A DNA stretch of 50,618 bases from contig CAZTIH010000003.1 of the NCBI GenBank assembly GCA_964613675.1, positions 1 to 50,618 of the forward strand, written 5' to 3'. How positions within the stretch are numbered: the first letter of the stretch is position 1; each line of letters begins with the position of its first letter. A model generated the notes under the pieces. That model saw only the letters and a list, made by a program, of their open reading frames with translations, had not been told where the DNA came from and did not search any database. Origin of the DNA: DAIUCA01 sp964613675. GTDB lineage: Bacteria > Pseudomonadota > Gammaproteobacteria > Competibacterales > Competibacteraceae. The position numbers and the translations under genes are program-made. Of this stretch, positions 15,508 through 24,061 are shown in pieces.

Positions 15508-17211
15508 CTAATTCTCCTGGGTCACGCGCACGACTTCTTCAACCGTCGTGTGGCCAGCGATGGCCTTGCGCAAGCCATCTTCGTACATCGTCAGCATTCC
15601 CTCACGACGGGCCTGGGCCGCCAATTCCCCGGCGGTTGCGTGTTTCAACATCAATGCCCGCAACGCATCGCTCATGGGCAAAAACTCGCTAATACACATC
15701 CGCCGTCGATAACCAATGCCGTTGCAATGCACACATCCCACGGGCTTGTGCAACACAATAGGATCGTTATGGGGCGCAAAACGGCGCAATTCGAGTTCGT
15801 CGATGAGTTCGAGGGGGGCTTCATAAGGGGTTTTGCAGTGCGGACAGAGCACACGCACCAGACGTTGAGCGAGAACGCCATTGACCGTCGATGTCAACAG
15901 AAAGTCTTCAACCCCCATATCCAGCAAGCGAGTGACACTGCTCGCCGCATCGTTGGTGTGGAGCGTAGAAAGCACTAAATGCCCCGTGAGCGCCGACTGC
16001 ACTGCAATACTCGCCGTTTCTAAATCGCGGATTTCGCCAATCAGAATGACATCGGGATCTTGACGCACGATGGCGCGGAGGGCACGCGCAAAGGTCAAGT
16101 CGATTTGGGGTTTAACTTGAATCTGATTGATCCCTTCCAACTGATATTCGACGGGATCTTCGACCGTTAAGATCTTCCGAACGGGCGTGTTCAGACGTTT
16201 AAGCGCGGTATAAAGCGTAGTCGTTTTGCCCGAACCCGTGGGGCCAGTCACTAAGATAATGCCGTGAGGTAGCTCCAGAATGTCTAAAAAGCGTTGCAGA
16301 ATGTCTTCACTAAACCCCAAGGCATCAAAATCGAGCACGACGCCGGATTTATCGAGCAAGCGCATGACCACGGATTCACCGTAAAGCGTAGGCACCGTCG
16401 AGACGCGCAAATCGAGTTCTCGTCCCTGCACGCGAAGCTGAATGCGGCCATCTTGAGGTAATCGCCGTTCGGCAATGTTGAGTTTGGCCATAATTTTGAC
16501 CCGCGAAATCACTGCTGCCGAGAGCTTTGCGGGTGGCGATTCCACCTCTTGCATCACGCCGTCGATGCGATAACGGACTTTTAACCGATTCTCAAAGGGT
16601 TCGATGTGAATATCAGATGCCCGCGATTCGAGGGCACGGGCGATCATCAGATTGACCAGACGAACGACCGGCGCTTCAGACGCCAGATCTTTGAGATGTT
16701 CAATGTCGTCGGAATCGTCGTCGCGGGTGTTGATCGACTCGACAATTTGCCCCATTGCCGAACGCCCGCCCCCAAAAAGCCGTTCAAACGCTGCATCAAT
16801 ATCGGCGGGCAATCCCAGGTGGACGACAACGGGTTTTGGACAGGCCAATTGCAACGCTTGAAGCGTAAAGGGATCGGGGTTCGCCACGGCAAACCCAATG
16901 GCTTGGGGCGTTTCCTCGATGGGAATAGCGCGATGTTCCTTCAAAAATCGCAGTGAAATGAGTTCTTCTTCCCAAATCGGCACGGCGGGGTAATCTTCTT
17001 GGGTGAGGAGTCTGAGCTGGAGCGATTCCGAAAAGGCTTCAGCGAGATCGCGTTCTGCGACCAACCCGAGTTTCAATAAGATAGCGGGCAAACTTTCACC
17101 GCTCGCTTCCTGTAAACGCTTCGCTCTAGCCAAATCCCCCGGGGCCAAACGTCCTTTCTCCACCAATAAATCGGTGACCTCGGCGCGGGGTAGATCGAGA
17201 ATTGCAGACAT
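15508..17211 (-). CDS. gspE: Type II secretion ATPase GspE
   Basis: The 567-aa cytoplasmic hexameric ATPase drives pseudopilus assembly. An N-terminal GspE_N domain (1-150) contacts GspL. The ATPase core has Walker A Gly-Pro-Thr-Gly-Ser-Gly-Lys-Thr-Thr-Thr near residue 323, the Asp box Thr-Val-Glu-Asp-Pro-Val-Glu-Tyr, Walker B Asp-Val-Ile-Leu-Ile-Gly-Glu-Ile-Arg-Asp and the His box Thr-Leu-His-Thr-Asn. Two Cys pairs (Cys-Pro-His-Cys and Cys-Val-His-Cys) form the zinc-binding subdomain. A GAGGTG lies 5 nt before the ATG. It is the first gsp gene, 108 bp after rmlD on the same strand, with no obvious terminator between. Confidence 0.97.
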   Translation of the reverse strand: MSAILDLPRAEVTDLLVEKGRLAPGDLARAKRLQEASGESLPAILLKLGLVAERDLAEAFSESLQLRLLTQEDYPAVPIWEEELISLRFLKEHRAIPIEETPQAIGFAVANPDPFTLQALQLACPKPVVVHLGLPADIDAAFERLFGGGRSAMGQIVESINTRDDDSDDIEHLKDLASEAPVVRLVNLMIARALESRASDIHIEPFENRLKVRYRIDGVMQEVESPPAKLSAAVISRVKIMAKLNIAERRLPQDGRIQLRVQGRELDLRVSTVPTLYGESVVMRLLDKSGVVLDFDALGFSEDILQRFLDILELPHGIILVTGPTGSGKTTTLYTALKRLNTPVRKILTVEDPVEYQLEGINQIQVKPQIDLTFARALRAIVRQDPDVILIGEIRDLETASIAVQSALTGHLVLSTLHTNDAASSVTRLLDMGVEDFLLTSTVNGVLAQRLVRVLCPHCKTPYEAPLELIDELELRRFAPHNDPIVLHKPVGCVHCNGIGYRRRMCISEFLPMSDALRALMLKHATAGELAAQARREGMLTMYEDGLRKAIAGHTTVEEVVRVTQEN

Positions 17212-17319
17212 AAAGACACCTCGTGGGAGACGATTTATGGTAGCGATAACCGCTCCAACTCGGCGAGTTAAGAAGTCGAAAACAGCTTTATTGAACGTAA
17301 GTTTTTTCGATCGACACCG

Positions 17320-18189
17320 TTAATCCAATTGATGAATTAGACGGCTTAATCCATGAATCCAGAGGGGTTGTACTAATTCCAATTCACTCAGGCGTTCGCA
17401 ATTTAATTGTGAATTAAGCGGTCGTCGGACGGGGGTAGGAAATTGGGCCGTCGTAATCGGTGTAATAGATTGACAAGCGATGGGGATTTTAGCCGACGCC
17501 ATCGCAATAATGGTGGTGGCAAATCCATGCCAATTTGTAAAAGGCTTTCCACAGTAATGAAAAGTCCCCCAAGGCAATTCGCGATTTTGTAAGATGCGTT
17601 GTGCTAATTCCAATAATACGGCGGCGATGTCTCCTGCGAATGTGGGTGCCCCTAATTGATCCATCACAACCCGTAATTCGGTTCTCTCCTTTGCCAACCG
17701 AATCATGGTTTTAACGAAGTTATTGCCGTAAACTCCAAATACCCAACTGACCCGCAAAATAATATGGCGACTGAGATAGGTGCGAACCGCTAATTCACCT
17801 TCCCATTTACTCAGGCCATAAACCCCTAATGGACGAGCCGCATCATCCTCGACATAAGCCTGTGATTTTTCGCCATCAAAAATGTAATCCGTTGAAATAT
17901 GGAGTAAAACTGCGTCAATTGCGGCACAGGTTTTCGCCAGGAATTCACAACCTTTTGCATTCACGGCGAAAGCCAATTCGCGCTCGCTTTCCGCTTTATC
18001 GACCGCAGTATAAGCAGCCGCATTGATAACAACTTTCGGGCGATGCTGAAGCAAATAATTTTCGACTGCTTGGGCATCCGCAATATCTAACTCGCTGCGT
18101 TCGACGGCGATAAAAGGCAAAGCTAATATGGTCGCTTGCAGGGCTAATTCAGTGCCTACTTGTCCATGACAACCAATGATTAGAATCAC
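17320..18189 (-). CDS. rmlD: dTDP-4-dehydrorhamnose reductase
   Basis: RmlD reduces dTDP-4-dehydro-L-rhamnose to dTDP-L-rhamnose. The 289-aa SDR-type protein has the nucleotide-binding Gly-Cys-His-Gly-Gln-Val-Gly near residue 6, Asn-Ala-Ala-Ala-Tyr-Thr-Ala-Val-Asp-Lys-Ala-Glu, Ile-Ser-Thr-Asp-Tyr-Ile-Phe-Asp-Gly and the catalytic Tyr-X3-Lys (Tyr-Gly-Leu-Ser-Lys) near 128. It starts with GTG, 1 nt after the rmlC stop, with GGAG 9 nt upstream. It completes the rhamnose branch with rmlA and rmlC; rmlB is not in the window. Confidence 0.95.
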   Translation of the reverse strand: MILIIGCHGQVGTELALQATILALPFIAVERSELDIADAQAVENYLLQHRPKVVINAAAYTAVDKAESERELAFAVNAKGCEFLAKTCAAIDAVLLHISTDYIFDGEKSQAYVEDDAARPLGVYGLSKWEGELAVRTYLSRHIILRVSWVFGVYGNNFVKTMIRLAKERTELRVVMDQLGAPTFAGDIAAVLLELAQRILQNRELPWGTFHYCGKPFTNWHGFATTIIAMASAKIPIACQSITPITTAQFPTPVRRPLNSQLNCERLSELELVQPLWIHGLSRLIHQLD

Positions 18190-18190
18190 G

Positions 18191-18748
18191 CTAACTTACT
18201 CCGTAATGAGGCAAATCATTTTGGTATTTTAGGTGTGGATGCCGAGTATCTTTTTCGGACAAAAGGGGTTGGCTAACGATAGGCCACTCAATTGCAATGT
18301 CGGGGTCATTCCACAAAATCCCGCGATCTGATGGAGCATGATAATAGTCTGTGCATTTATAGAGAAAATCGGCGCTTTCGGATAACACACAAAATCCATG
18401 AGCAAAATTGGGCGGCACATAAAGCATTCGGTGATTTTCGTCGGTTAATACCGCGCCGTACCAGTGACCAAAAGTAGGCGAATTGCGGCGAATATCGACC
18501 GCCACATCAAAAACCGCACCCGTGGCGACGCGAACGAGTTTTCCCTGAGGCTGTACCAACTGGTAATGCAGACCGCGCAATACACCCTGTTTGGAACGGG
18601 AGTGGTTGTCTTGCACGAACTCAACCTCTAAACCCATCTCGCGAAACAGTTGTTTTCGATAGCTTTCAAGGAAAAAACCTCGGCTATCGCCAAATACAGT
18701 GGGTTCAAACAGCAAGACTTCGGGCAAAGTCGTCTCTATACATTTCAT
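18191..18748 (-). CDS. rmlC: dTDP-4-dehydrorhamnose 3,5-epimerase
   Basis: RmlC epimerises dTDP-4-dehydro-6-deoxyglucose at C3 and C5. The 185-aa cupin has Gly-Val-Leu-Arg-Gly-Leu-His-Tyr-Gln near residue 56 (catalytic His), Phe-Asp-Val-Ala-Val-Asp-Ile-Arg, Asp-Glu-Asn-His-Arg-Met-Leu-Tyr-Val-Pro and Phe-Ala-His-Gly-Phe. Length is normal. Its ATG overlaps the rmlA stop as ATGA. Confidence 0.96.
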   Translation of the reverse strand: MKCIETTLPEVLLFEPTVFGDSRGFFLESYRKQLFREMGLEVEFVQDNHSRSKQGVLRGLHYQLVQPQGKLVRVATGAVFDVAVDIRRNSPTFGHWYGAVLTDENHRMLYVPPNFAHGFCVLSESADFLYKCTDYYHAPSDRGILWNDPDIAIEWPIVSQPLLSEKDTRHPHLKYQNDLPHYGVS

Positions 18749-19632
18749 GGCATCTGGTTCCCCTGTTGCAGAACACGTAACAGATATTGACCATAGCTAT
18801 TTTTCAGCAAGGGTTTGGCTAGTTTTTCGAGTTGCGCGGCGTCGATGTACCCCTGTCGATAGGCGATTTCTTCGGGGCAACAGATTCTTAACCCCTGTCG
18901 CTGCTCGACCACCGCGATAAATTTAGCCGCATCGAGCAGGGATTCATGGGTGCCCGTGTCCAGCCACGCATATCCCCTTCCCATCAGTTCTACCGTTAAC
19001 TGCTGGCGTTCTAGATAAAGCCGATTGAGATCGGTGATTTCCAATTCACCTCGGGGGGAGGGCTTGACTTCTTTAGCTAATTCAACGACTTGCGCGTCGT
19101 AAAAGTACAGCCCCGTGACAGCGTAATTGGATGCAGGCACCTTGGGTTTCTCCTCAATCGAGGTCACTTTTCCCGCGGCATCAAACCCGACCACGCCGTA
19201 ACGTTCGGGATCGCTGACGTAGTAACCGAACACCGTTGCGCCTGTGGAGCGATTTGTCGCTTGCTTGAGAAGTGCGGGGAGTCCGTGACCATAAAAAAGG
19301 TTATCGCCGAGAATTAAACAGGCGGGCTGCTGATTTAGGAAATTTTCGCCAATAATAAACGCCTGCGCTAATCCATCGGGACTGGGTTGAACGGCGTAAC
19401 TCAGGTGAATTCCCCACTGATGACCATCGCTAAGCAGGTCGCGGAATGCCTGCTGATCGCGGGGGGTGGTAATAATCAAAATATCGCGAATCCCTGCGAG
19501 CATTAAAATCGACAGGGGATAATAAATCATCGGTTTATCGTAAACGGGCATTAACTGCTTACTGACCGAATAAGTGAGTGGGTAAAGTCGCGAACCCGAC
19601 CCTCCCGCTAAAATGATGCCTTTGTATTGCAT
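18745..19632 (-). CDS. rmlA: Glucose-1-phosphate thymidylyltransferase
   Basis: RmlA makes dTDP-glucose from glucose-1-phosphate and dTTP, the first step toward dTDP-L-rhamnose. The 295-aa protein has the nucleotidyltransferase signature Gly-Gly-Ser-Gly-Ser-Arg-Leu-Tyr-Pro-Leu-Thr, then Lys-Gln-Leu-Met-Pro-Val-Tyr-Asp-Lys-Pro, Leu-Gly-Asp-Asn-Leu-Phe-Tyr-Gly (metal Asp) and Glu-Glu-Lys-Pro. Upstream is a 206-bp spacer that separates it from glmS. No clear ribosome site precedes the ATG. Confidence 0.96.
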   Translation of the reverse strand: MQYKGIILAGGSGSRLYPLTYSVSKQLMPVYDKPMIYYPLSILMLAGIRDILIITTPRDQQAFRDLLSDGHQWGIHLSYAVQPSPDGLAQAFIIGENFLNQQPACLILGDNLFYGHGLPALLKQATNRSTGATVFGYYVSDPERYGVVGFDAAGKVTSIEEKPKVPASNYAVTGLYFYDAQVVELAKEVKPSPRGELEITDLNRLYLERQQLTVELMGRGYAWLDTGTHESLLDAAKFIAVVEQRQGLRICCPEEIAYRQGYIDAAQLEKLAKPLLKNSYGQYLLRVLQQGNQMP

Positions 19633-19838
19633 TTTGAAATGACCGCTTGACGTGTTGCGTCTTCAACTGAAGTGAGAAATCTCATTTTATTGTGCCATGG
19701 CCATTTGTGTTCATTTTAATGATCTCGTGGTTGTCGTCTTTGTGCGAAAAATGTGCAGTGCTGAGTCACTTTTTCTGCTTAGCCATCAAAAGCAGTTAAG
19801 CATATGATTTTACTGCGAATTTCATGCGTTCACACAAC
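19633..19838. other. Intergenic spacer between glmS and rmlA
   Basis: The 206 bp hold two short inverted repeats: TGAGA-AA-TCTCA (19673-19684) and CTGCTT...AAGCAG (19775-19795). Neither is followed by a U-tract on the minus strand, so neither is a convincing glmS terminator. A promoter for rmlACD would be expected here but I cannot assign -35/-10 elements. Confidence 0.4.
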
Positions 19839-21644
19839 CTACTCAACCGTGACCGACTTCGCCAAATTGCGTGGCTGATCGACATCCGTACCCTTCAGCA
19901 CGGCTACATGGTACGCCAACATCTGTAAGGGGATCGCAAAAGCGATGGGTGCGATAAAAGACGGAATTTCACCTAAATTCACGCCTTCATCCCCCTCACC
20001 GATCAACGCATCGACGCCGTTATCCGTAAACACAAAAAGCCGCCCATTCCGCGCTTTAATTTCGTGCAAATTGGATTGCATTTTGTCTCGCAAGGCATCG
20101 CTATTCACCAATGCAATGACGGGCATCTCACTATCAATAAGCGCTAATGGCCCATGTTTTAATTCGCCTGCTGGATAACCTTCGGCATGAATGTAAGAGA
20201 TTTCCTTGAGCTTTAATGCACCTTCTAAAGCGATGGGAAACAAAATACCGCGGCCTAAAAATAAAGTGTGTTGTTTATCAACAAACTGTGTCGCTAACTC
20301 CGCAATGCGTTCATCTAATTCGAGTAGGCGTTCGATAAACTTCGGCAACGCTAATAATTCAACTAACTTAGTCGCCCTATCTTGGGCACTCATATTATTT
20401 GCAAATCGTACCGCTAATAACGCCAGTACGACTAATTGCGTCGTGAATGCTTTGGTGGACGCAACCCCGATCTCCCGACCTGCATAAGTTAATAAAGCGC
20501 TATCGGCTTCTCGCACAAGGGCACTGTTTGACACATTGCAGATAGCAAGCGTTTGTCGGTAATGCACTGCTTTTGCCTTACGCAGCGCCGCCAGCGTGTC
20601 GGCGGTCTCCCCCGACTGTGAAATCGCAATGAAGAGACTATCCGTTGATGGAACACTCTCGCGATACCGAAATTCACTGGCAATTTCGACTTGAGTAGGC
20701 ATTCCCGACGCCTCAAACCAATAACGCGCCGTCAGTGCGGCGTGATAGCTCGTGCCGCAAGCGACGAGATGCACGGATTTAATCCTTGTTAAATCAATGG
20801 CTTGAATTTCTCCCACTAATTCATCATCGGCGATGTGATGGGCAAGCGTCGCAGCAATCGCTTTGGGCTGCTCAAAAATCTCCTTTTGCATGAAGTGGCG
20901 ATAGTTACCCTTAGTTTGCACCTCAGCTTCTTGTTCATTCTGATGGATGGGACGTTCTACCCAATTTCCAAATTGGTCGAAGATCTGCAACCCCAAGCGA
21001 CCAATAAATGCCACATCTCCTTCTTCGAGAACGGTAAACGACTGCGTTACATTCTCTAAAGCGTAAATATCCGATGCCACAAACTGTTCACCCACTCCCA
21101 AACCAATAACTAATGGACTCCCATGCCTCGCTGCAACCAATTGATTTGGCTGATTTTTATCCAAAACAACAAAGCTGAATGCGCCCTTTAACTGCGGAAT
21201 AATCTGTTGAACCGCCCCCTGCAACGATACCCCCTGCCTCATCTGAAAATTGATCAGATGAACAATCACCTCTGAATCGGTTTCAGATTCAAATCCGAAT
21301 CCTTGAGCTAACAGCATCGTCCGCAATTCTGCGTGATTTTCGATAATTCCATTGTGGACAAGGGCGAGCGCGTCACTAGTGTGGGGATGAGCATTGCGTT
21401 CATGGGGTTCACCATGGGTCGCCCAGCGCGTGTGTGCGATACCGATAGGGGCAATAAAATCCTTTCCATTCAATTGGTTAACTAAGTTCTGAACTTTGCC
21501 CACCCCCCGTACGCGATACAATTTTGCTTGCTGAACCAAGGCAATGCCTGCCGAATCGTAACCGCGATATTCGAGTTTTTTCAGACCCTCCAGCAGAATA
21601 GGCAGAATGGGTCGATTGGCGATAGCGCCGACAATTCCACACAT
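19839..21644 (-). CDS. glmS: Glutamine-fructose-6-phosphate aminotransferase
   Basis: GlmS makes glucosamine-6-phosphate from fructose-6-phosphate and glutamine, feeding peptidoglycan and LPS. The 601-aa protein starts Met-Cys-Gly-Ile-Val-Gly, placing the catalytic Cys2 of the Ntn glutaminase domain (about 1-215) at the N-terminus. His-Thr-Arg-Trp-Ala-Thr-His-Gly follows. Two SIS isomerase domains occupy about 285-420 and 455-590, with Ser-Gln-Ser-Gly-Glu-Thr-Ala-Asp and the C-terminal Pro-Arg-Asn-Leu-Ala-Lys-Ser-Val-Thr-Val-Glu. Its ATG follows the galU stop directly, with AGGAG inside the end of galU, so the two are coupled. Confidence 0.98.
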   Translation of the reverse strand: MCGIVGAIANRPILPILLEGLKKLEYRGYDSAGIALVQQAKLYRVRGVGKVQNLVNQLNGKDFIAPIGIAHTRWATHGEPHERNAHPHTSDALALVHNGIIENHAELRTMLLAQGFGFESETDSEVIVHLINFQMRQGVSLQGAVQQIIPQLKGAFSFVVLDKNQPNQLVAARHGSPLVIGLGVGEQFVASDIYALENVTQSFTVLEEGDVAFIGRLGLQIFDQFGNWVERPIHQNEQEAEVQTKGNYRHFMQKEIFEQPKAIAATLAHHIADDELVGEIQAIDLTRIKSVHLVACGTSYHAALTARYWFEASGMPTQVEIASEFRYRESVPSTDSLFIAISQSGETADTLAALRKAKAVHYRQTLAICNVSNSALVREADSALLTYAGREIGVASTKAFTTQLVVLALLAVRFANNMSAQDRATKLVELLALPKFIERLLELDERIAELATQFVDKQHTLFLGRGILFPIALEGALKLKEISYIHAEGYPAGELKHGPLALIDSEMPVIALVNSDALRDKMQSNLHEIKARNGRLFVFTDNGVDALIGEGDEGVNLGEIPSFIAPIAFAIPLQMLAYHVAVLKGTDVDQPRNLAKSVTVE

Positions 21645-22562
21645 TTAGGAAGCTTCTCCTGTCGATTTAGTAGATACGCCTAAACTATTTCCATAACGCT
21701 GCAAGTAGTCGCGGAACTGTTCCCCCAGCTCTGGATGTTGTAGGCCATACTCGACGGTCGCGATCAGATAGCCAATTTTACTGCCACAATCGTAGCGTTT
21801 TCCCATAAATTCGTAAGCTAACACCTGTTCCTCTTGTAGCAAGGTCGCGATGGCATCGGTCAACTGGATTTCTTCATTGGCTCCGGGCGAAGTTTTCTCC
21901 AACAGCTCAAAAATCCGTGGTGTGAGGATATATCGCCCCACTACCGCCAGATCGGAAGGCGCTTTCTCGGGTTGCGGCTTCTCAATAATGCCCTCGACAT
22001 TAGAGAGTTGATGAGCAAAAGCGAGGGGTTTGACGATCCCATACTTATTCGCTTCAGAAATGGGTACCCGTTCAACCCCCAGAATAGAACTCTGATATTT
22101 TCTAAAATGAGTGACCATCTGGCTTAAGACCCCCCCCGCATCTCCCCCATCAATGAGGTCATCGGCCAGCAACACGGCGAAGGGATTTTCGCCCACAATA
22201 GATTTCGCACACAAAACGGCATGCCCCAATCCCAAGGCTTCTGCTTGGCGAATATAGACACAGTTCACATGATTCGGAACGATGTCTTGAACGACTTTTA
22301 AGAGCGCTATTTTCTTCTTGTTTTCCAGCACTGATTCGAGTTCGTAGGCCTTATCGAAATGATCTGCAATCGCATTTTTTGTCCGCCCAATGATAAAAAT
22401 CATGGTATCAACGCCTGCCGCCACGGCCTCCTCGACGGCGTATTGAATCAACGGTTTATCGACTATCGGCAACATTTCCTTGGGACTCGCTTTAGTGGCG
22501 GGCAAAAAGCGGGTGCCGAGGCCTGCAACGGGAAAAACAGCTTTCGTGACTTTACGTTTCAT
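21645..22562 (-). CDS. galU: UTP-glucose-1-phosphate uridylyltransferase
   Basis: GalU makes UDP-glucose, donor for LPS core, glucans and other glycans. The 305-aa protein has Pro-Val-Ala-Gly-Leu-Gly-Thr-Arg-Phe-Leu-Pro-Ala-Thr-Lys near residue 11, Lys-Glu-Met-Leu-Pro-Ile-Val-Asp-Lys-Pro, Leu-Leu-Ala-Asp-Asp-Leu-Ile and Ile-Glu-Lys-Pro. Its start lies only 11 bp from the start of the divergent membrane-protein gene, so its promoter must overlap that gene. It is the first gene of the minus-strand run that supplies nucleotide sugars. Confidence 0.97.
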   Translation of the reverse strand: MKRKVTKAVFPVAGLGTRFLPATKASPKEMLPIVDKPLIQYAVEEAVAAGVDTMIFIIGRTKNAIADHFDKAYELESVLENKKKIALLKVVQDIVPNHVNCVYIRQAEALGLGHAVLCAKSIVGENPFAVLLADDLIDGGDAGGVLSQMVTHFRKYQSSILGVERVPISEANKYGIVKPLAFAHQLSNVEGIIEKPQPEKAPSDLAVVGRYILTPRIFELLEKTSPGANEEIQLTDAIATLLQEEQVLAYEFMGKRYDCGSKIGYLIATVEYGLQHPELGEQFRDYLQRYGNSLGVSTKSTGEAS

Positions 22563-22573
22563 CGAGACTTGAC

Positions 22574-23998
22574 ATGTTGAAATTAAGCGATCCGATTGTT
22601 CAGCAATTAAGAACTCGGCTCAACCGTCCCTTGCTGCTCATTGGGATTGCTGTGACGACTTTTTACTTGCCCTTTATTACTCAGACTTTTGCTTGGACAG
22701 ACGATTTTGTATTTCTCAACTTTATTCGCTGTGGAAATGATGATTATTTTCGATTTTTAGATGTGGTAGGCCGTCCTTTACAAACGCCACTGTTATATTA
22801 CGGATTTTGGTTTTCTCAGGAGACAGCATTAGGTAGTAATATTGGATTAATTATTTTAAGAGTCGTGAGTCTATTAGGTATTGTTATTTGTGCAGTACAA
22901 TTTTTTAAATTAGCGATTGAATTAGGCTGGCAAAAACCGATCGCATTAGCATTAACGCTTTGGTTATTTGTGACGCCAAGCTGGTTAATTTTAGCTGCAT
23001 GGGCGACCACATTTGTGGTGCCGTGGGCTTTTATTCCCGCATTATTTGCAGGTCAACATGCCTTAAAAAGTACAATTAATTCAAAAGTTTTTTCTATTTT
23101 AGCGCTCATCATCTCCCTTGCACTTTACCAACCCGCTGCTATGGCATTTTGGTTAGCGCCTTGTTTATTCATCAGCGCCCCTAATTCACCGCCGATTAAA
23201 CCCGCAAAATTCATTCAAGTAGTCTTTTTATTTGGTTTAGGACTAGCGATTTACTATTTAGGACACCGTTATTTTTCAGCCCCGTTACTCAACGATCCGC
23301 TACTCAATTTATTATCTCAACGCGGCAATTTTATTACGGCTGATTTGGTGTTTTCTAAATTAACCTGGTTCATTTTTTATCCCCTTCCCGTTTCAATGAA
23401 TTTCATAGGGGTAATACCCAATTTTACCATCGCGATTTTGATTTTTTTATTTGCATTCTACAAAATTAAACAAGACAAGTATTACTCCATTACTCCCTTT
23501 ATTTTTGGCGGCCTGTACCTCCCCGTACTCGTGATCGCCGAGAACCCCGAAGCCTTGCGATTGCTAACTGCACCGACTATGGGCTGGTTAATTATTGCCG
23601 TCGGGGGATTAACTCAACTACTGCGGCAGTATCACTTAACTCATTGTTTTATAAGTCTAATTATACTCGGATTAACGCTCATCACAGCGTTAGTGAATGG
23701 CGCGAGACTACAAACCACATTGATTTGGCCCGCCCAATCCGATTATCAAACAGTAAGCGAACGACTAATTTTCCCTCCACCATCAGAAATTATTCTGCAA
23801 CTTCCCGATTTCAGGAACCAGATTCCGAACGCTTCGCCTTACATCGAATATGGAATGCGTACACTGACGGTTCCCTATGCCGCTCCTTACCTGATCAGAC
23901 AAATTTATGCCGATCAGAATTTCCATTCCTGTTCGATGACGATCTGCACAATTCAATGCGACGATGACTGGCGAAAGGTCGATTTGACGATCTATTGA
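22574..23998 (+). CDS. Polytopic membrane protein, possible GT-C (GtrII-like) glycosyltransferase
   Basis: The 474-aa protein has about ten to twelve hydrophobic segments. The first periplasmic loop contains Trp-Thr-Asp-Asp near residue 41 and Gly-Arg-Pro-Leu about 25 residues later, a pattern seen in GtrII-type GT-C membrane glucosyltransferases where acidic residues after the first helix are catalytic. The C-terminal tail is periplasmic and has four Cys, two in a Cys-Ser-Met-Thr-Ile-Cys pattern. Overall similarity is weak and a GT-C assignment is inference. The gene is distinctly AT-rich compared with the secretion genes. The ribosome site before the ATG at 22574 is poor. Confidence 0.55.
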   Translation: MLKLSDPIVQQLRTRLNRPLLLIGIAVTTFYLPFITQTFAWTDDFVFLNFIRCGNDDYFRFLDVVGRPLQTPLLYYGFWFSQETALGSNIGLIILRVVSLLGIVICAVQFFKLAIELGWQKPIALALTLWLFVTPSWLILAAWATTFVVPWAFIPALFAGQHALKSTINSKVFSILALIISLALYQPAAMAFWLAPCLFISAPNSPPIKPAKFIQVVFLFGLGLAIYYLGHRYFSAPLLNDPLLNLLSQRGNFITADLVFSKLTWFIFYPLPVSMNFIGVIPNFTIAILIFLFAFYKIKQDKYYSITPFIFGGLYLPVLVIAENPEALRLLTAPTMGWLIIAVGGLTQLLRQYHLTHCFISLIILGLTLITALVNGARLQTTLIWPAQSDYQTVSERLIFPPPSEIILQLPDFRNQIPNASPYIEYGMRTLTVPYAAPYLIRQIYADQNFHSCSMTICTIQCDDDWRKVDLTIY

Positions 23999-24014
23999 AC
24001 CGATTTAGCATCTG

Positions 24015-24033
24015 TTCCCTTCCCTTCCCTTCC
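24015..24033 (-). repeat. Short G-tract repeat, possible quadruplex
   Basis: On the minus strand three GGG tracts and one GG tract are each separated by AA. The run lies in the 63-bp spacer just before opgC. It could form a two-tetrad quadruplex on the template strand, or be a simple slippage tract. Confidence 0.3.
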
Positions 24034-24061
24034 GATCTTTGAAAATAACGGAATTCGCATT

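Noticed and set aside
21645..21700. glmS ribozyme before glmS
   Set aside because: glmS starts directly after the galU stop, leaving no leader, and the ribozyme is known mainly from Gram-positive bacteria.
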